A stretch of DNA of 64,000 bases from Stenotrophomonas indicatrix. Its GTDB lineage: Bacteria; Pseudomonadota; Gammaproteobacteria; Xanthomonadales; Xanthomonadaceae. The translations under genes were made by a program, and so were the position numbers. The stretch covers positions 1,734,001 through 1,798,000 of the forward strand of contig CP168152.1 of assembly GCA_041545745.1 (NCBI GenBank), in the 5' to 3' direction. Of this stretch, positions 49,007 through 57,364 are shown piece by piece. How positions within the stretch are numbered: the first letter of the stretch is position 1; each line of letters starts with the position of its first letter. The notes beneath the pieces were generated by a model. It had not been told where the DNA came from. It did no database searches and worked only from the letters and a program-made list of their open reading frames with translations.

Positions 49007-49031
49007 ACCCCGCCCGCAACGGCGGGGTTTT
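49007..49031 (+). terminator. rho-independent terminator of ggt
   Basis: AACCCCGCC / GGCGGGGTT stem with a CGCAAC loop, followed by TTTTTCATTTT. It is 45 bp after ggt. Confidence 0.88.
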
Positions 49032-49081
49032 TCATTTTCCCGCTAGCGATTATTTAACGAGCGGCGACCGATAATTGCGCC

Positions 49082-49969
49082 ATGAAACTATGGTCGATCC
49101 GCGGTAATACCCAGCGCCTGGACGGCGGTGCGATGTTCGGCAACGCACCGCGTGCGTTGTGGGAGAAATGGGCAGCACCGGATGAGCTCAATCGCATCGA
49201 GCTGGCCTGTCGTGCGTTGTTGGCGAGCCCGCTGGAAGGCAAGACGGTGCTGTTCGAAACCGGCATCGGTGCGTTTTTCGATCCGCGCATGCGCGAGCGC
49301 TATGGCGTGCAGGAAAGCCAGCATGTGCTGATTGATTCACTGCGCGAAGCCGGCTTCGAGCACGAAGACATCGACGTGGTGGTGCTCAGCCATCTGCATT
49401 TCGATCATGCCGGTGGCCTGCTGGCGGCGTGGCGCGAAGGCCGTGAACCGGAACTGCTGTTCCCCAATGCGACATACGTGGTTGGTGCGCAGCATTGGCA
49501 GCGTGCGTTGCAGCCGCACCCGCGCGACCGTGCCAGTTTTATTCCGGAACTGCCTGGCCTGCTGCAGGCCAGTGGGCGCCTGGAAGTGGTGGACGGTGAA
49601 TATTCGAAGGTGCTCGGCCACAGCGTGCGTTTCAGCTATAGCGACGGCCACACGCCGGGGCTGATGCTGGCCGAGATCGTCGGGCAGGCACGTGCAGGCG
49701 AGGGGGCGCACGGCGGCGTGGTGTTCTGCGCCGATCTGATTCCCGGTCGTTCGTGGGTGCACGTGCCGATCACGATGGGCTACGACCGCAATGCCGAACT
49801 GCTGATCGACGAGAAGCGGCAGTTCCTGGAGGACAAGCTGGCGCGCAACGTGCATCTGTTCTTCACTCACGACCCGCAGGTTGCGCTGGCGCAGGTCGGG
49901 CGGGATGAGAAGGGGCGTTTCGTTACGCTGCATGAGCAGGGCGAGCTGAAGGCGCGGGCGTTGGGGTGA
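49082..49969 (+). CDS. metallo-beta-lactamase-fold hydrolase
   Basis: A 295-residue protein with the zinc motif HLHFDHAGG (H104, H106, D108, H109), a later His in YSDGHTPGL, the bridging Asp in FCADLIPG and a final His in FTHDPQ. The order suits the AHL-lactonase and related hydrolase branch, but the protein has no close marks of a known quorum-quenching enzyme. No signal peptide is present, so it is cytosolic. It has its own start just after the ggt terminator. Substrate unknown. Confidence 0.85.
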   Translation: MKLWSIRGNTQRLDGGAMFGNAPRALWEKWAAPDELNRIELACRALLASPLEGKTVLFETGIGAFFDPRMRERYGVQESQHVLIDSLREAGFEHEDIDVVVLSHLHFDHAGGLLAAWREGREPELLFPNATYVVGAQHWQRALQPHPRDRASFIPELPGLLQASGRLEVVDGEYSKVLGHSVRFSYSDGHTPGLMLAEIVGQARAGEGAHGGVVFCADLIPGRSWVHVPITMGYDRNAELLIDEKRQFLEDKLARNVHLFFTHDPQVALAQVGRDEKGRFVTLHEQGELKARALG

Positions 49970-50041
49970 GGTTTGCCGGCAGGGCTGCGCCCTGCACCTG
50001 CCGAATCAACGGCAACAGCAACAGCGGGCTATCCGTGGGTT

Positions 50042-50143
50042 GGCGGGGCGGTGTCGTATTGCGGGGACGCCGCAAGTACGTCCGTGTAGGCTTGGCAGCC
50101 GCATCCATGCGGCTGACACCCCGCAATCCGACACCGCCCCGCC
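50042..50143 (+). repeat. long palindromic element, copy H
   Basis: Arms of 25 nt (50042-50066, 50119-50143) match at 24 positions. The core is the second type, like E: TACGTCCGTGTA and GCCGCATCCATGCGGC. Upstream is a GCAGGGCTGCGCCCTGC hairpin with CAACAGCAACAG, and downstream CGACAGTTTTCC and SMAG monomers, so the full composite layout is kept. Confidence 0.85.
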
Positions 50144-50165
50144 TTCGACAGTTTTCCGGTGGCCA

Positions 50166-50224
50166 GTAGATCCACGCCATGCGTGGATGGGACTTCCTTC
50201 AGTAGATCCACGCCATGCGTGGAT
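50166..50224. repeat. tandem pair of SMAG monomers
   Basis: Two direct GTAG-headed ATCCACGC/GCGTGGAT hairpins, 50166-50188 and 50202-50224, lie 23 bp after element H. The same pairing follows element A. The right one ends 20 bp before the PsiF-type stop codon. Confidence 0.85.
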
Positions 50225-50244
50225 GGGGCCTTTCTTCGCCGTGC

Positions 50245-50454
50245 TTACGATGCTCTCAGGCAGCTGCTCATGAAGGTCTTGCGGGCTTCGTCGGCGAGCT
50301 TCTTGGTCGCGGCGTCGGCGTTGCACTTCTTCATGCGGTCCTCCGGCGTGGCAGGGGCTGCCGGGGCGGCTGCGTGCGAGCTCAGGCATGCGCTCTGCGC
50401 GGACTTGTAGGCGTCGCCTTTCAGCCCCTTGTTCTTGGCCGAACAGTCGGCCAT
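50245..50454 (-). pseudogene. PsiF-repeat protein fragment lacking its signal peptide
   Basis: The last ~70 codons encode two PsiF repeats: ERMADCSAKNKGLKGDAYKS followed by a Cys, and DRMKKCNADAATKKLADEAR followed by KTFMSSCL. PsiF-family proteins are small, exported and often phosphate-starvation induced. Here the frame upstream of Met 50454 reads Arg- and Pro-rich sequence and gives no hydrophobic signal. No other start with a signal peptide in any nearby frame was found. I therefore read it as an N-terminally truncated gene. A short cytosolic product from ATG 50454 remains possible. Confidence 0.6.
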
Positions 50455-50596
50455 GCGCTCAGGAATGATGCTCTCACGGCGCCTCCAGGGCAGGGCGGGT
50501 GCGCGGAGCATTCGCCCGTCGCCGCAAGGCCGGTGTGAACGTGCCTGGAGCAGGTGGAGCACTTTCGTTTCGAAAGCGCTCCGACCCTGGCTGATC

Positions 50597-51229
50597 TCAG
50601 CCCACGCGGGTGCCGAAGATGCGGTCACCGGCATCACCCAGGCCCGGCAGGATATAGCCCTTGTCGTTGAGCTGCGCATCGATCGCGGCGGTGTAGATCT
50701 CCACGTCCGGGTGCACGGCCTTGACCGCTTCGATGCCCTCCGGCGCGGCAACCAGGAAGATGCCCTTGATACGGCGTGCACCGGCGCGCTTGAGCATGTC
50801 GATGGTGGCGATCAGGGTGCCGCCGGTGGCCAGCATCGGGTCGAGGATCAGCGCATCGCGCTCTTCCAGTCGGCCGGTCAGGCGCTCGAAGTAGGGCACC
50901 GGCTGCAGGGTTTCTTCATCGCGCTGCAGGCCGACCACGCTGACACGGGCGGCCGGGATCAGCGACAGCACACCGCTGAGCATGCCCAGGCCAGCGCGCA
51001 GGATCGGCACCACGGTGATCTTGGCGCCGGCGATGCGCTGCACGGTAACCGGACCGGACCAGCCCGGCAGGGTGTGAGGCTCGGTTTCCAGGTCGGCGGT
51101 GGCCTCGTAAGCCAGCAGCGTGCCCAGTTCGTTGGCCAGTTCGCGGAAATCCTTGGTGCTGAGCGCGGCGTTGCGCATCAGGCCGATCTTGTGCTGCACC
51201 AGCGGGTGGCGCACTTCGACGATCTTCAT
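50597..51229 (-). CDS. upp: uracil phosphoribosyltransferase
   Basis: A 210-residue salvage enzyme converting uracil and PRPP to UMP. Motifs are [38 protein letters not shown], the PRPP loop [19 protein letters not shown] and, at the end, [17 protein letters not shown] for uracil binding. ATG 51229 gives the standard length. It is divergent from the TonB receptor with a 164-bp gap. Confidence 0.96.
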   Translation of the reverse strand: MKIVEVRHPLVQHKIGLMRNAALSTKDFRELANELGTLLAYEATADLETEPHTLPGWSGPVTVQRIAGAKITVVPILRAGLGMLSGVLSLIPAARVSVVGLQRDEETLQPVPYFERLTGRLEERDALILDPMLATGGTLIATIDMLKRAGARRIKGIFLVAAPEGIEAVKAVHPDVEIYTAAIDAQLNDKGYILPGLGDAGDRIFGTRVG

Positions 51230-51393
51230 GGGAGGGTCTGGGAAGAGGGGAGGCCCCCATTTTGCCTGAACCCAATGCCGAAGCCGAATGCGTGGCAGGC
51301 ACGTTGTTCCGGCCCCCGCACCACCGGTGTCATGTCCATGCAACCTGCCGGACATACCGTGCTGACCCAATCTTTACACCGTTGGGGATAGCT

Positions 51394-53952
51394 GTGCAGA
51401 AGAAGAACACGTTGGGCCTGGCAATCAGCCTCTCGTTGCTGGTGACGGCCAGCCCGTCCGTGCTGGCGGCCGAAAACGCTGCCGCTGCCGTGGCAGGGGG
51501 GGGCGCCGCAGCGACCGATCTGGACCGCATCGAAGTGCGCGCGCAGCTGGAATCGCAGGTGCGTGCGGTTGACCTCAAGCGCAGCAGCGATGCCATCGAA
51601 GACGCCGTGTCCTCCGACGCGCTGGGCCAGTACCCGGACAAGAACGTGGCCGAGTCGCTGCAGCGCCTGCCGGGCATCAGCGTGACCCGCGACCAGGGCG
51701 AAGGCCGTTTCGTGGTGGTACGTGGTCTGGATGCCAACCTCAACAGCGTCAGCGTCGACGGCATCGCCATCGGCACCCCGGAAGATTCCAGTCGTGCCGC
51801 GCCACTGGATGTGATTCCGTCCGATTCGACCGAGCGCCTGCGCGTGGTCAAGTCGCCCACCCCGGACATGCCGGGCGACGCCATCGGCGGCGCGATCCTG
51901 GTCGAGTCGGCCTCGGCCTTCGATCGTGACGGCCGCAGCCTGCGCGGCAAGATCGAAGCCAGCCACCAGCAGCTGTCCGGCGAAACCAGCCCGAAGGCCG
52001 CTTTCAATTACAGCGAAGTGTTCAACGACACCTTCGGCGTGGCGCTGGGCGTGAACTACCAGAAGCGCAAGTTCGAATCGGACAACACCGAAGTGGAGTA
52101 CGACGGCGAAGATGATGCCGCACCGGGCGACGTCACCGCGATCAACCTGCAGCACCGCAAGTATGAGATCGAGCGCAAGCGCATCGGCGCCAATCTCAAC
52201 CTGGACTGGCGTCCGAACGAGGACAGCAAGTACTACCTGCGTGCGCTGTACAGCCAGTTCGATGATGCCGAAACCCGCCAGCGGGTGATCTTCAACTTCG
52301 ATGACGCCAAGATGGTGAAGACCGGTACCGACCAGTACCGGTTGGACGGCATGCCGAAGGATTCCATCGACAAGCGCATGCGCTACCGCACCAAGGAAGA
52401 GAACACCTTTGCGGCCAGCCTGGGCGGCGAGAACAAGCTGACCAACGCCGTGGTCGATTACAAGGTTGGTTTCACCCGTACCGAAGAGCGGGTGAACGAT
52501 GAAATGGAGGCGCGCTTCAAGCTCAACGGCAAGGCCTTCAACGGTACGCTGGACCAGAGCAGCCGCCTGCCCAGCTACAGTTTCGACAATCCGCAGTGGC
52601 TGGACAACGCGAACTACGCGTTCGACCGCTTCGTGATTTCGCCCAAGCAGGTGAACGACAAGGAGCACAGCGCACAGGTCAACGTGCGCTTCGATGGCGA
52701 CAGCAGCAGCATCAAGTTCGGCCTGCTGGGGCGCTGGCGCGACCGCGAGGTCAACGTCGACGAAAGCGAACTGCGCGTCGGCCCGAAGGTTGCCCTGTCC
52801 AGCTGGACCACCGGCTCCCCGGATCACCGCCACGGCACCCTGGGTGACGGCATGGATTCGGACGCGATGCGCGCGTACTGGGCGGCCAACCGTGGCCAGT
52901 TCAGTGCCCGTCCGCAGGATGTCGGCGCCAACGCGATGACCTCGCTGGAAGAGGACTACATCGCCAGTGAAGACATCTTCGCCAGCTACGCCATGGGGAC
53001 CTGGGATGTCGGTGCGCTGCGCATCATCGGCGGCGTGCGTGTGGAGAACACCCGCTTCAGGGCCGAGGGCAACCAGGTCGATGTGGCTGCCAACGGCCGC
53101 AGCTACACCGTAACCCCGCGCGTGGCCAACAGCAGCTACACCAACGTATTGCCGGGCCTGCACCTGCGCTACGACGCGGCCGATGACTGGGTGCTGCGTG
53201 CCTCGGCCAACAAGACGGTTTCGCGCCCGTCCTTCGGTGATATCTCGCCGCGCGTAGGCTACAGTCGTGGCGACGAGGAAGTGCGCCTGGGCAACCCGGA
53301 GCTGGACCCGTACGAGTCGAAGAACATCGATCTGTCGGTGGAGAAGTACCTGGGCAGCACCGGCATCGTCTCGCTCGGTCTGTTCCACAAGTCCATCAAC
53401 GGCTATATCGTCGAGACGGTGCGCACCAATGATCCGGCCTACGGTGGTTTCGACGTGACCCAGCCGATCAATGGCCGCAAGGCCACGGTGCGTGGTGCGG
53501 AGCTGAACTGGCAGCAGCAGCTGGCCTTCCTGCCCGCCGGCCTGGACGGCCTGCTGGTGGGCGCCAGCGGCACCTGGCTGGATACCGAATTCGACGCGGG
53601 CATCGAGGATCGCGCCGGTGAGGACTTCACCCTGCCGCGTGCCTCCAAGCACGTGTACAGCGCCCACATCGGCTACGAAAAGTACGGTCTCAGCACGCGT
53701 CTGGCGGCGGTCTACCGCAGCGAGTACCTGGACAGTATCGGCAAGGGCCGTGCGTTCGATATCTACGTGGCGCCCAACACCCAGCTCGACTTCTCGCTGG
53801 ACTACAAGTTCAACGCGAACGTGAGCGTGTATTTCGAAGCGCAGAACCTGCTGGACAAGCCGTTGGAGCTGTACCAGGGCACGCGCTCGCGCACCCTGCA
53901 GATGGAGGAATATGGCCGCACCTACGCCGTAGGCCTGAAGGTGGCGCTGTGA
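51394..53952 (+). CDS. TonB-dependent outer-membrane receptor
   Basis: An 852-residue receptor. Signal peptide about residues 1-26 (AISLSLLVTASPSVLA). The plug has DALGQYPDKNVAESLQRLPG, GEGRFVVVRGLDANLNSVSV and SPTPDMPGDAIGGAILVES, and the barrel ends in a final strand YGRTYAVGLKVAL. It belongs to the large Xanthomonad/Caulobacter class often used for carbohydrates and other plant-derived compounds. The likely start is GTG 51394; no ATG fits the signal peptide. It overlaps the phytase-like gene, so the ligand may be an organic phosphate such as phytate (inference). Confidence 0.9.
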   Translation: MQKKNTLGLAISLSLLVTASPSVLAAENAAAAVAGGGAAATDLDRIEVRAQLESQVRAVDLKRSSDAIEDAVSSDALGQYPDKNVAESLQRLPGISVTRDQGEGRFVVVRGLDANLNSVSVDGIAIGTPEDSSRAAPLDVIPSDSTERLRVVKSPTPDMPGDAIGGAILVESASAFDRDGRSLRGKIEASHQQLSGETSPKAAFNYSEVFNDTFGVALGVNYQKRKFESDNTEVEYDGEDDAAPGDVTAINLQHRKYEIERKRIGANLNLDWRPNEDSKYYLRALYSQFDDAETRQRVIFNFDDAKMVKTGTDQYRLDGMPKDSIDKRMRYRTKEENTFAASLGGENKLTNAVVDYKVGFTRTEERVNDEMEARFKLNGKAFNGTLDQSSRLPSYSFDNPQWLDNANYAFDRFVISPKQVNDKEHSAQVNVRFDGDSSSIKFGLLGRWRDREVNVDESELRVGPKVALSSWTTGSPDHRHGTLGDGMDSDAMRAYWAANRGQFSARPQDVGANAMTSLEEDYIASEDIFASYAMGTWDVGALRIIGGVRVENTRFRAEGNQVDVAANGRSYTVTPRVANSSYTNVLPGLHLRYDAADDWVLRASANKTVSRPSFGDISPRVGYSRGDEEVRLGNPELDPYESKNIDLSVEKYLGSTGIVSLGLFHKSINGYIVETVRTNDPAYGGFDVTQPINGRKATVRGAELNWQQQLAFLPAGLDGLLVGASGTWLDTEFDAGIEDRAGEDFTLPRASKHVYSAHIGYEKYGLSTRLAAVYRSEYLDSIGKGRAFDIYVAPNTQLDFSLDYKFNANVSVYFEAQNLLDKPLELYQGTRSRTLQMEEYGRTYAVGLKVAL

Positions 53953-55070
53953 TGGCGCGCGGCATGACCCTGATGGCCGCCTCGCTGGCAGCCGTTCTTG
54001 CCGCCGGCTGCACGCCGGCAGCGGACAAGGCGCCTGCAGCGGCTGCGGCGACGGGCGCTGTGGCCCCCGTCGAACGCAAGGTGGTGACCATCGCCGAGGC
54101 CTTCCTGACCCCGATGACCCCGGCCGACAACATCGATTCGCCCGCCTCCTGGCAGGCACCGGATGGCAAGACCTGGCTGATCGCCACGGCCAAGGCCACC
54201 GACAAGCTGGTGGTCTACGACGGCAGCAATGGCCAGCACCTGCGTGACGTCGGCAGCACCGGCACCGGCCTGGGCCAGTTCGATCGTCCCAATGGCATCG
54301 CGATGATCGATGACCTGCTGTGGATCGTCGAGCGCGACAATCATCGCGTGCAGGTGCTTTCGCTGCCGGACTTCACTCCGCTGGCCACCTTCGGTGCCGA
54401 CGACCTGCGCAAGCCCTACGGCCTGTGGGTGGATCGTCGAGCCGATGGCTACAGCGTCTACGTCACCGACTCCTGGGACAACGGCGAGGATGCACAGGGC
54501 AAGGACATCCTGCCGCCGCTGGCCGAGCTGGACAAGCGCGTGCGCCAGTACCACGTGACCCGCGACGGTACCAGGGTCCAGGCAACGCTGTCGGCCAGCA
54601 TCGGTGATACCAGCGAAGCCGGCGCGCTGCGCGTGGTCGAATCGATCTGGGGTGATCCGGCCAATGATCGCCTGCTGATCGCCGAAGAGGACGAAAGCTA
54701 CGCCAGCGAATTCAAGGTCTACACCCTGGCCGGGCGCTTCACCGGCACCACCTTCGGTCGCGACGTGTTCAAGGCGCAGGCCGAAGGCGTGATGCTGCGC
54801 ACCTGCGGCAAGGATGGCTGGTGGATCACCACCGAGCAGGGCAAGCAGCGCAGCGTGTTCCATCTGTTCGACCGCCACACGCTGAAGCCGGTGGGCGCGT
54901 TCCAGGGCAATACCGTGGCCAACACCGATGGCATCTGGATGATGCAGCAGCCGACACCGCGATTCCCGCACGGTGCGTTGTATGCGGTGCACGATGACCA
55001 GGGCGTGGTGGCATTCGATTGGGAGAGCATTGCCAAGCAGTTGGCCCTGCCGCTGGAGTGCGGTTCGTGA
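53952..55070 (+). CDS. beta-propeller phytase-like lipoprotein
   Basis: A 372-residue predicted lipoprotein with lipobox LAAGC (Cys about residue 21). The mature domain begins with IDSPASWQAPDGKTWLIATA and LVVYDGSNGQHL, then GQFDRPNGIAMID, which follow the pattern of bacterial beta-propeller phytases (Asp-Pro-Ala, Thr/Ala-Lys, Val-Tyr-Asp, Arg-Pro-Asn). Several calcium-type acidic clusters follow, for example WIVERDNHR and LIAEEDESYASEF. It would release phosphate from phytate at the outer membrane. The ATG shares bases with the receptor stop (TGATG), and its own stop overlaps the next start. Confidence 0.78.
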   Translation: MARGMTLMAASLAAVLAAGCTPAADKAPAAAAATGAVAPVERKVVTIAEAFLTPMTPADNIDSPASWQAPDGKTWLIATAKATDKLVVYDGSNGQHLRDVGSTGTGLGQFDRPNGIAMIDDLLWIVERDNHRVQVLSLPDFTPLATFGADDLRKPYGLWVDRRADGYSVYVTDSWDNGEDAQGKDILPPLAELDKRVRQYHVTRDGTRVQATLSASIGDTSEAGALRVVESIWGDPANDRLLIAEEDESYASEFKVYTLAGRFTGTTFGRDVFKAQAEGVMLRTCGKDGWWITTEQGKQRSVFHLFDRHTLKPVGAFQGNTVANTDGIWMMQQPTPRFPHGALYAVHDDQGVVAFDWESIAKQLALPLECGS

Positions 55071-56431
55071 GCGCGCGTTCGATGCGCGTGCTCGCGATCG
55101 GCTTGTTGTTGGCATTGCCATCGCTGGCGATGGCGGCGGCCGAGCCCAACACCCAGGTGCCGTCGGGCAGCCGTTACTACGCGGCGGCACCGGTGCCGGA
55201 CCGCATCGTTGCTTCTCCGTCGGTCGACCCCAGCCACGGTTTCGCGGTGGCCTGGCGCACCGATGGCAGCGTGCAGTCGCCGTTGCTGGAGATCGCACTG
55301 GCCGACGATTCACCGGCCATCGAAGGCATCCGCCAGGTGCGCGCAACGACCCAGGTGCTGCAGACCGAGAATGGTCTGTCGCATCATCATCGCGCCGACA
55401 TCGATGGCCTGCAGCCGGACACCCTGTATGTCTATCGCGTGCAGGGCAATGGCAGCTGGAGCGCGTGGAACCAGCTGCGCACGCTGGCCGCTGCCGGCCA
55501 GCCACTGACCCTGCTGTATTTCGGTGATACCCAGAACAAGAATGTCAGTCACGTCAGCCGCGTGGTGCGGGCTGCGCAGAAGGCTGCACCAGATGCGCGG
55601 ATCAGCCTGTTCGCCGGTGACCTGGTCAGTGGTGGTGACAACATGGACGACAGCGAATGGGGCGAATGGTTCGCCGCCACCAGCTGGCTGGCGCAGGAGA
55701 CACTGGTGGCGCCGGCGATCGGCAACCACGAGTATTTCGAGGAATTCGAGGACACCCCGCAGGAACGTCGCGTGCTGGGCCGTCATTGGCCGATGACCTT
55801 CGCCCTGCCAGGCAACGGTGCCAATGCGGCGGCGGGTACCAGCTACTGGTTCGATGCGCAGGGTGTGCGCGTGGCCGTGGTCGATGGCACTTCGGCGCTG
55901 GATCTCGGCACCGCCAAGGCGCAGGCGCAGTGGCTGGACAAGGTGCTGGCCGGCAACCGGCAGCCGTGGACGATCGTGCTGCTGCACCAGCCGTTCTATT
56001 CACCGCGTGAGGGCCGCGAGAACGCCGCCCTGCGCAAGGTGCTGCTGCCGGTGGTGCGACGCCACAAGGTGGATCTGGTGCTGCAGGGGCATGACCACAC
56101 CTACGGCCGTCGCGGTGAAGGGCAGGCGGCAACGCCGCAGTACGTGGTGACCGTAGCAGGGCCGAAGCAGTACCGGCTGTCGGACGAAGCACGCAGGACG
56201 ATGGAACCTGTGGGCGAGGACACCCAACTGTTCCAGGTGTTGCGTATCGATCCGCAGCACCTGCGTTATGAAGCGCGCACGGTCACCGGACGCCTGTACG
56301 ACGCCTTCGAGCTGAAGCGCGATGACAATGGCGGCAAGCAGCGGGTGGAGCAGCAGGAAGGACGAATTGCCCCGCGTGACTGCGCGCGCGCCCAGACCGC
56401 CAAGGGCCGTACCGACCGCTGCTGGGAGTGA
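55067..56431 (+). CDS. purple acid phosphatase-like metallophosphoesterase
   Basis: A 454-residue exported enzyme. A signal peptide precedes residue ~24 (VLAIGLLLALPSLAMA). An N-terminal fibronectin-like domain (AWRTDGSVQSPLLEIALAD to YVYRVQGNGSWS) leads to a metallophosphatase core: YFGDTQNK, LFAGDLVSGGDN, AIGNHEYFEEF, LLHQPFYS and LQGHDHTYGR. This is the plant-type PAP architecture. A C-terminal basic tail has two cysteines. The GTG start at 55067 overlaps the phytase-like stop in GTGA. It probably releases phosphate from esters handled by the preceding enzyme. Confidence 0.88.
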   Translation: MSARSMRVLAIGLLLALPSLAMAAAEPNTQVPSGSRYYAAAPVPDRIVASPSVDPSHGFAVAWRTDGSVQSPLLEIALADDSPAIEGIRQVRATTQVLQTENGLSHHHRADIDGLQPDTLYVYRVQGNGSWSAWNQLRTLAAAGQPLTLLYFGDTQNKNVSHVSRVVRAAQKAAPDARISLFAGDLVSGGDNMDDSEWGEWFAATSWLAQETLVAPAIGNHEYFEEFEDTPQERRVLGRHWPMTFALPGNGANAAAGTSYWFDAQGVRVAVVDGTSALDLGTAKAQAQWLDKVLAGNRQPWTIVLLHQPFYSPREGRENAALRKVLLPVVRRHKVDLVLQGHDHTYGRRGEGQAATPQYVVTVAGPKQYRLSDEARRTMEPVGEDTQLFQVLRIDPQHLRYEARTVTGRLYDAFELKRDDNGGKQRVEQQEGRIAPRDCARAQTAKGRTDRCWE

Positions 56432-56441
56432 GGACAGACCG

Positions 56442-56594
56442 ATGAGCATGCGCCCGCGCATCGTTCCGATGGTCGCTATCGCCGTTGCCCTGCTGCTGAT
56501 GGGCAGCGTGGTGGCTGCCGCGGATTCGGTTTTGCACCCGTTCCTGGCCGCACCGCTGAAGCAGGCGCCGCTGGAAAGAAAGACGGGCGGGTGA
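56442..56594 (+). CDS. small exported or single-span protein
   Basis: A 50-residue protein: a basic start MSMRPR, one hydrophobic stretch (VPMVAIAVALLLMGSVVAAA) that ends like a signal-peptidase site, and a short tail rich in Pro and Lys. It follows the phosphatase by 10 bp with AGGAC upstream of the ATG, so it seems the last gene of the receptor operon. I do not recognise it. It may be a small membrane partner, or a secreted peptide of about 28 residues. Confidence 0.55.
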   Translation: MSMRPRIVPMVAIAVALLLMGSVVAAADSVLHPFLAAPLKQAPLERKTGG

Positions 56595-56610
56595 TCAGGG
56601 AAGGCATGAA

Positions 56611-56674
56611 GTAGATCCACGCCATGCGTGGATTGAATCTTCCCGTACACCATCCACGCATGGCGTGGATCTAC
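56611..56674. repeat. SMAG-type inverted dimer overlapping a stop codon
   Basis: A GTAG-headed ATCCACGC/GCGTGGAT hairpin (56611-56633) faces an inverted one ending CTAC at 56674. On the minus strand the TAG of the right monomer is the stop codon of the SUKH gene (56671-56673). Confidence 0.85.
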
Positions 56675-57252
56675 TGCATCGCGTCCAGGAACAGTTCTGC
56701 TTCATCCGTGCCGCCCAGCACTGCGGCGACAGCGCGTAGCGCCGCTTCGCGATGGACGGGACGGATCCCGCCATCATCGTCATCGCTGTACAGGTCCTCA
56801 TCGGCCTCCAGGTAAACGCTGCCGGCGGCCGCCAGCGCGGCCATCAGTGTCGGAAGGTCCGCAACGAAGTCACTGCCCTCCCAATGCCCCGCGCCATGAC
56901 GGGCGAACAGCACGCGGCCATCGTTGATGTCGAGGATGAGAGGATCGGCGCCACGGTCGGCGATCACCAGCCAGTGCGCTGGCCAGTCGCCGATCGGTTC
57001 GCCATCAATGCCATTCCAGCGGTAGCCCGCCTGACAGGCCCACAGGCGCTGCAACGGCGGCAGCCACACCTCTACGCCCGGAATGGTGATGCCGCTGGGG
57101 CCTTTTGCAGCGTTGAATACCTCACCGAACGGGCCGACGTGTGCATAGAATCCGGCTAGCACGTCCGGCAACGGGAATGGTCCTTGCCACGCATCAGCGT
57201 GTTGCGGTTGCAGGGGGCCGAAGCGGGCAAACGTGGCGCGGAGATCATCCAT
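56671..57252 (-). CDS. SMI1/KNR4 (SUKH) domain protein
   Basis: A 193-residue acidic cytosolic protein. It has the SUKH pattern: PLPDVLAGFYAHVGPFGEVF near the N-terminus, PPLQRLWACQAGYRW, then PAHWLVIADRGADPLILDIN (Gly/Asp-rich central strand) and WEGSDFVADLPTLMAAL. SUKH proteins are often immunity proteins against toxins of polymorphic systems, but housekeeping-like singletons exist. No toxin gene is adjacent. Start ATG 57252 gives the conserved N-terminus. The stop is supplied by the SMAG repeat. Confidence 0.75.
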   Translation of the reverse strand: MDDLRATFARFGPLQPQHADAWQGPFPLPDVLAGFYAHVGPFGEVFNAAKGPSGITIPGVEVWLPPLQRLWACQAGYRWNGIDGEPIGDWPAHWLVIADRGADPLILDINDGRVLFARHGAGHWEGSDFVADLPTLMAALAAAGSVYLEADEDLYSDDDDGGIRPVHREAALRAVAAVLGGTDEAELFLDAMQ

Positions 57253-57364
57253 GACGAGGGCAGGGCGGAGGCGGAAGAGCACGCAGCCTAGCAGAGCCGG
57301 TCGCACGCATCGCCTTCACCGCCACTGGCTATCATGGCCGCCCAGCAACAGAGAGGCGGTGCAG

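Noticed and set aside
51230..51393. Riboswitch or Pho box upstream of the TonB receptor
   Set aside because: TGTCATGTCC near 51327 gives only half of a Pho-box repeat, and no cobalamin-, TPP- or other riboswitch-like conserved blocks are visible.
51226..54159. A 977-codon minus-strand open frame opposite the TonB receptor
   Set aside because: The plus-strand receptor has a signal peptide, plug motifs and barrel end; the antisense frame has none and its composition mirrors the receptor codons.
56671..57252. SUKH protein as immunity protein of a contact-dependent toxin system
   Set aside because: No toxin, Rhs, CdiA or secretion gene lies beside it; the domain alone is not enough.
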